Shown: positions 60,897-64,000 of the stretch, one piece after another
Layout: the number at the start of each line of letters is the position of its first letter
Position numbering within the stretch: the stretch's first letter is position 1
Assembly: GCF_003952505.1 (NCBI RefSeq)
Contig: NZ_CP034450.1
Location: 5,725,001 to 5,789,000, forward strand
DNA: 64,000 bases
Reading direction: 5' to 3'
Origin: Mesorhizobium sp. M4B.F.Ca.ET.058.02.1.1
Lineage (GTDB): Bacteria > Pseudomonadota > Alphaproteobacteria > Rhizobiales > Rhizobiaceae
The notes under the pieces: model-generated
Database searches by the model: none
Told to the model about the DNA's origin: nothing
The model's input: only the letters and a program-made list of their open reading frames with translations
Position numbers and translations under genes: made by a program

Positions 60897-60922
60897 GCAG
60901 ATGACTGGAGTTCAGGAGGCGA

Positions 60923-61807
60923 TCAGCCGCGGAAGAGCGACAGGATCGACTGCGAATTCCCGTTGGCGATCGACAGCGCCTGGATGCCGAGCTGCTGCTG
61001 GACCTGGAGGGCCTGCAGGCGGGTCGATTCCTTGTTCATGTCGGCATCGACCAGCGAGCCGACGCCCTTGTCGATCGAGTCCGAGAGGTTCGACAGGAAG
61101 CTCTTCTGGGTGTCGATGCGCGACTTGGCGGCACCGAGCGATGCGGCACCGGTGGACAGCTTGCCAAGCGCCGTTTCAACGCTGCCGAGCGCGGTGTCGA
61201 TGGCAGTGTCGGCGACAGCGGCAGAGCTCGGATCGAAGAAGGTCGTGGCGAGAAGGCCGCCGACGATGCCGCCCGTGCCGGCGACGTCGAGGACCTGCGT
61301 GTCCGCAGCCTTGACGTCGATGGTGTCGATGGTGACGGTCGCGCCGGTGCGGTTGTAGGAAGCGACGATCTTAAGGTCGGACGCGGCGAGGCCGTCGTTC
61401 TGCAGCAGGTTCGAGCCGGCGAAGTTGGCGTTGGTGACCGACGACTTGATCTGCGCCTGGATGGCGTTGATTTCGGTCGCGATCTTCTGCTGGTCTTCCT
61501 GGCTGGCGCCGCGGGCGGTGACCAGCTTGGACTTGATCAGGTCGACCTGGTCCTTGACGTCGTTAATGGCGGTGTAGGCGGTGTCGACCTTGCCGGCGCC
61601 GAGACCGAGCGAGTCCTGTACGGCCGAGAGCGCCTTGTTGTCCGACTTCATCGAGGTGGCGATCGACCAGTAGGCGGCGTTGTCGGAGGCGGTGGCGACG
61701 CGGTAACCAGTCGAAATACGCGACTGGGTGGTCTCGAGCTGCTTGTTGGTGTTGTTCAAGCTCTGCAGCGCGGTCAGCGCCGAGGAATTGGTCATGATAC
61801 TGGACAT
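60923..61807 (-). CDS. Flagellin, copy 2
   Basis: A 294-residue flagellin, the same length as copy 1 and differing mostly by conservative changes (QLETTQSRIST for ALETTQARIST; LFRG for LFKS at the end). The ATG at 61805-61807 has AAGG upstream. The two genes are tandem duplicates, about 245 bases apart, each with its own leader hairpin and terminator. The promoter lies in 61867-62041, including an AT-rich part. Confidence 0.95.
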   Translation of the reverse strand: MSSIMTNSSALTALQSLNNTNKQLETTQSRISTGYRVATASDNAAYWSIATSMKSDNKALSAVQDSLGLGAGKVDTAYTAINDVKDQVDLIKSKLVTARGASQEDQQKIATEINAIQAQIKSSVTNANFAGSNLLQNDGLAASDLKIVASYNRTGATVTIDTIDVKAADTQVLDVAGTGGIVGGLLATTFFDPSSAAVADTAIDTALGSVETALGKLSTGAASLGAAKSRIDTQKSFLSNLSDSIDKGVGSLVDADMNKESTRLQALQVQQQLGIQALSIANGNSQSILSLFRG

Positions 61808-61845
61808 GGCTACTCGTACCTTGATTTTACACGTGTTTTTTTGAC

Positions 61846-61866
61846 ATACCGGCTTTTCCGGTATGA
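61846..61866 (-). promoter_or_regulatory. Leader hairpin of flagellin gene 2
   Basis: Perfect 8-bp stem CATACCGG/CCGGTATG with a five-base loop, 39 bases before the ATG. Its counterpart before copy 1 has a different sequence but a similar shape. Confidence 0.6.
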
Positions 61867-62041
61867 CGGTGCGGCATCATGCCAATGATCGTTGATTGAG
61901 ATCACCCGCCATCTGGGGGACTATGCTGGCAAGTCCCTACCAAAGGCCTAAACGCGACGGTTAACCGAAAATATATTGCAGGAAATCTGGGCGCGGCAGC
62001 GCGGCGCCAGTCAGGCAAGGCTGGCGATCAATATCGACAAG

Positions 62042-62773
62042 TCAGGTGAAGGATCGCACCAGGCTGCCGACAAGCAGGTTCCAGCCGTCGATCAGCACGA
62101 AGAACAGGATCTTGAACGGCAGCGACACCACGGTCGGCGGCAGCATCATCATGCCCATCGCCATGGTGATGGTGGCGACAATCAGATCGATGACCAGGAA
62201 CGGCAGCACGATCAGGAAGCCGATCTCGAAACCGCGCCGGATTTCGGAGATCATGAAGGCGGGCACCAGGATGCGCAGGTCGACGGTGTCGCGCGAGACG
62301 GTCTGGCCGCGTTCGCGGGCAAGGTCGGCGAAGAGGTCGAAATCCTTGTCGCGCACATTGTGCAGCATGAAGGTGCGGAACGGGTCCGAGATCTTCTCGA
62401 ACGCTTCCGCCTGCGTGATCTGGTTGTCCATCAGCGGCTTGACGCCGGTGTTCCAGGCCTGATCGAAAGTCGGCGCCATGACGTAGAAAGTCATGAACAG
62501 CGACAGCGAGATCAGGATCAGGTTGGCCGGCGTCGACTGCAGGCCGATGCCGGCGCGCAGGATCGAGAAGGCGATGACGAAGCGGGTGAAGCTCGTCACC
62601 ATGATCAAAAGCCCCGGCGCCACCGACAGCACGGTGAGCAGGCCGAACATCTGGATCAGGTAGCCGACGGTCGTGCCGTCGGCCTTGCCGATGGCACCGA
62701 GATCCAGCTGCTGGGCCGCGGCGACGGAGGTGGCAAGGACCAGGAGCGTGGCGGCGAGAAGGTATTTTCTCAT
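62042..62773 (-). CDS. fliP: Flagellar biosynthesis protein FliP
   Basis: A 243-residue export-gate protein. A signal peptide (MRKYLLAATLLVLATSVAAA) is followed by FliP landmarks: VTSFTRFVIAFSILRAGIGLQSTPANLILISL, LVPAFMISEIRRGFEIGFLIVLPFLVIDLIV and SLPFKILFFVLIDGWNLLVGSL. The start is the ATG at 62771-62773, overlapping the fliL stop by 4 bases. Confidence 0.95.
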   Translation of the reverse strand: MRKYLLAATLLVLATSVAAAQQLDLGAIGKADGTTVGYLIQMFGLLTVLSVAPGLLIMVTSFTRFVIAFSILRAGIGLQSTPANLILISLSLFMTFYVMAPTFDQAWNTGVKPLMDNQITQAEAFEKISDPFRTFMLHNVRDKDFDLFADLARERGQTVSRDTVDLRILVPAFMISEIRRGFEIGFLIVLPFLVIDLIVATITMAMGMMMLPPTVVSLPFKILFFVLIDGWNLLVGSLVRSFT

Positions 62774-63264
62774 TCGAGCAGCAATGTCCTGATCAGAATC
62801 TGTTTGGCATGGCCGCCGCTGCGGATGGCGGCACGCTCCTCGAGATCGGCCTTCAGATGCTGGTAACCGCTGGCGCCTTCGATCTGATGCATCTTCAGCG
62901 TGCGCACCAGCGCCAGCAGATCCTGGCGGATCTGCTCGGTCATCTCCGCCGGCTGCGGCGTGTCGTAGAACACCGACGCCTCCAGCCTTATCCAGACCTC
63001 TGCCGGCGACGCCAGATTGGTGGTGATCGGCGCAAGCTGGACAAGCGTCGGTCCGGCCGCTTCCTTGCCGGACTCGGCCGGCCTCTCGGTATTGCCTTCG
63101 TTTTCCGGAGCCACCGGCACCGACGCCGGAGCATCGGTGCCCTTCAGATAGCCGCCGGACAGCCAGCCCATGCCGATCGCGGCGGCCGTCACCGCCACGA
63201 GCATGGCCAATTGGATGACCAGGGAAGGTCCCTTCTTCTGCCCGACTTGCTCGACATTGGCCAT
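62770..63264 (-). CDS. fliL: Flagellar basal-body protein FliL
   Basis: A 164-residue single-pass protein. The membrane helix is at about 14-36. The periplasmic domain has WIRLEASVFYDTP and the C-terminal EERAAIRSGGHAKQILIRTLLLE. FliL surrounds the stator units and affects torque. It lies between flgH (26 bases upstream) and fliP (4-base overlap), the usual rhizobial order. Confidence 0.9.
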   Translation of the reverse strand: MANVEQVGQKKGPSLVIQLAMLVAVTAAAIGMGWLSGGYLKGTDAPASVPVAPENEGNTERPAESGKEAAGPTLVQLAPITTNLASPAEVWIRLEASVFYDTPQPAEMTEQIRQDLLALVRTLKMHQIEGASGYQHLKADLEERAAIRSGGHAKQILIRTLLLE

Positions 63265-63290
63265 GGCGTAATTTCCCGAGCCTGCCCGTT

Positions 63291-63995
63291 TTAGAAGGGA
63301 AGAACCTGATCGAGGACCTGCTGGCCATAGGCCGGCTGCTGGATCTCGCTGACTCGGCCGCGGCCGCCATAGGAGATGCGCGCTTCGGCGATGCGTTCGT
63401 AGGAGATGGTGTTCTCCGCGCCGATATCGGACGGACGCACCATGCCGGCAATGGTGAGCACCCTGAGCTCGTAGTTGACGCGTACCTCCTGCGAACCCCT
63501 GATCATCAGGTTGCCATTGGGCAAGACCTCAGTGACGACGGCGGCGACGTTGAGCTCCAGGTTCTCCGAGCGCTTGATTTCGCCGTCGGCGTTGGTTTCG
63601 GTGCTGGAGCTCAGGCCGGCGTCGCCCTTACCGCTCGTGCTGTTGCCCTCCCATCCCAGAGTGACATCATAGCCGAGCTTGCGCGCGGCGGTGCGGCTCC
63701 TGTCGTTCTGGTTCTTGAAGTTGGCCTTGTCGTTTAGCTTGATGTTGACGGTGAGGATATCGCCTTCGCGCAGCGCCCTTGGGTCGGTGAACAAGCGGCT
63801 CTGGCGATCGTCCCACAGCGAGAATTTCTTGACTGGCGCCGCCGGTGGCTCGGGATAGCTGTAAGGCGCGGCCGCGCCATTGCCGATGCCGGAGCCGACC
63901 GGCGACAGCGCCGGTTCCCTGCCGACCTCCTTGAGATCGGTACCGCAGCCGGACAAGGCCGCGACTCCGACGAGGATGAGCATTTTGCGGATCAT
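63291..63995 (-). CDS. flgH: Flagellar L-ring protein FlgH
   Basis: A 234-residue outer-membrane lipoprotein. The lipobox is LSGC (Cys17 after MIRKMLILVGVAALSGC). Conserved elements are RLFTDPRALREGDILTVNIKLNDKANFKNQ, NLELNVAAVVTEVLPNGNLMIRGSQEVRVNYELRVLTIAGMVRPSDI and the YGGRGRVSEIQQPAYGQQVLD end. It forms the L ring of the basal body. The start at 63993-63995 is close to the right edge; the operon upstream lies outside the window. Confidence 0.95.
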   Translation of the reverse strand: MIRKMLILVGVAALSGCGTDLKEVGREPALSPVGSGIGNGAAAPYSYPEPPAAPVKKFSLWDDRQSRLFTDPRALREGDILTVNIKLNDKANFKNQNDRSRTAARKLGYDVTLGWEGNSTSGKGDAGLSSSTETNADGEIKRSENLELNVAAVVTEVLPNGNLMIRGSQEVRVNYELRVLTIAGMVRPSDIGAENTISYERIAEARISYGGRGRVSEIQQPAYGQQVLDQVLPF

Positions 63996-64000
63996 GACGG

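Noticed and set aside
1..64000. CRISPR arrays, insertion sequences, integrases, prophage genes and rRNA
   Set aside because: None were seen. The direct repeats present are coding repeats or short palindromes, and no transposase or integrase motif was found.

Overview
The window looks like chromosomal DNA of a Mesorhizobium-type alphaproteobacterium (order Hyphomicrobiales). The base composition is high GC. Lineage markers include an Omp10-type lipoprotein, homospermidine synthase, the FlaF/FlbT flagellin regulators, MotC, a Rem/FtcR-type regulator and small-intergenic-repeat families typical of rhizobia. There is no insertion sequence, integrase, phage gene or CRISPR array. The assignment to genus is inference from gene content and not from a search.

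Layout. Positions 1-13,000 hold housekeeping and accessory genes: the end-truncated 5'-nucleotidase, omp10, homospermidine synthase, a DUF3445/YciI pair, a pabB-pabC pair, a membrane-anchored helix-hairpin-helix protein, an M3 oligoendopeptidase, an orphan sigma-54 response regulator and a DUF882 murein-type peptidase. Positions 13,000-18,200 hold a tRNA-Gln, KDPG aldolase, the tRNA hydroxylase TrhO, a DUF533 protein, a probable anti-Shine-Dalgarno small RNA, an SDR and an aminotransferase. Positions 18,200-23,100 are rich in metal transport (a CDF exporter, and a NicO-type exporter with DUF1007). Positions 23,100-28,100 hold a LysR/amidase pair, ornithine decarboxylase with a long structured leader, an acetyltransferase whose coding region carries an in-frame palindromic repeat, and an SCP2 protein. 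Positions 28,265-64,000 are a large flagellar region, almost all on the minus strand.

The flagellar region is interrupted. In the rhizobial order familiar to me, flgE-flgK-flgL-flaF-flbT-flgD-fliQ-flhA-fliR are contiguous. Here about 12.8 kb lies between fliQ (ends 46,294) and flhA (starts 33,456). It carries a ClC-like channel, an XRE/cupin regulator, a complete polyamine-type ABC importer, a PuuB-like oxidase, a cupin, an MFS exporter and an asparagine synthase. A small foreign-looking gene also sits between the FlgJ-like and FliJ-like genes. A bipartite sequence with constant spacing (CCTCGCGCAAGC, 9 bases, TAGGCTCG) occurs upstream of flgE, flhA and fliF, and in weaker form upstream of the FlgJ-like operon. 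It is probably the shared flagellar promoter or activator site, and it would explain how the displaced flhA-fliR half stays co-regulated.

A polyamine theme recurs. Ornithine decarboxylase would make putrescine, homospermidine synthase would turn it into homospermidine, and the XRE-regulated island would import and oxidise polyamines. The substrate-binding gene of that importer has an apparent one-base frameshift in its signal peptide.
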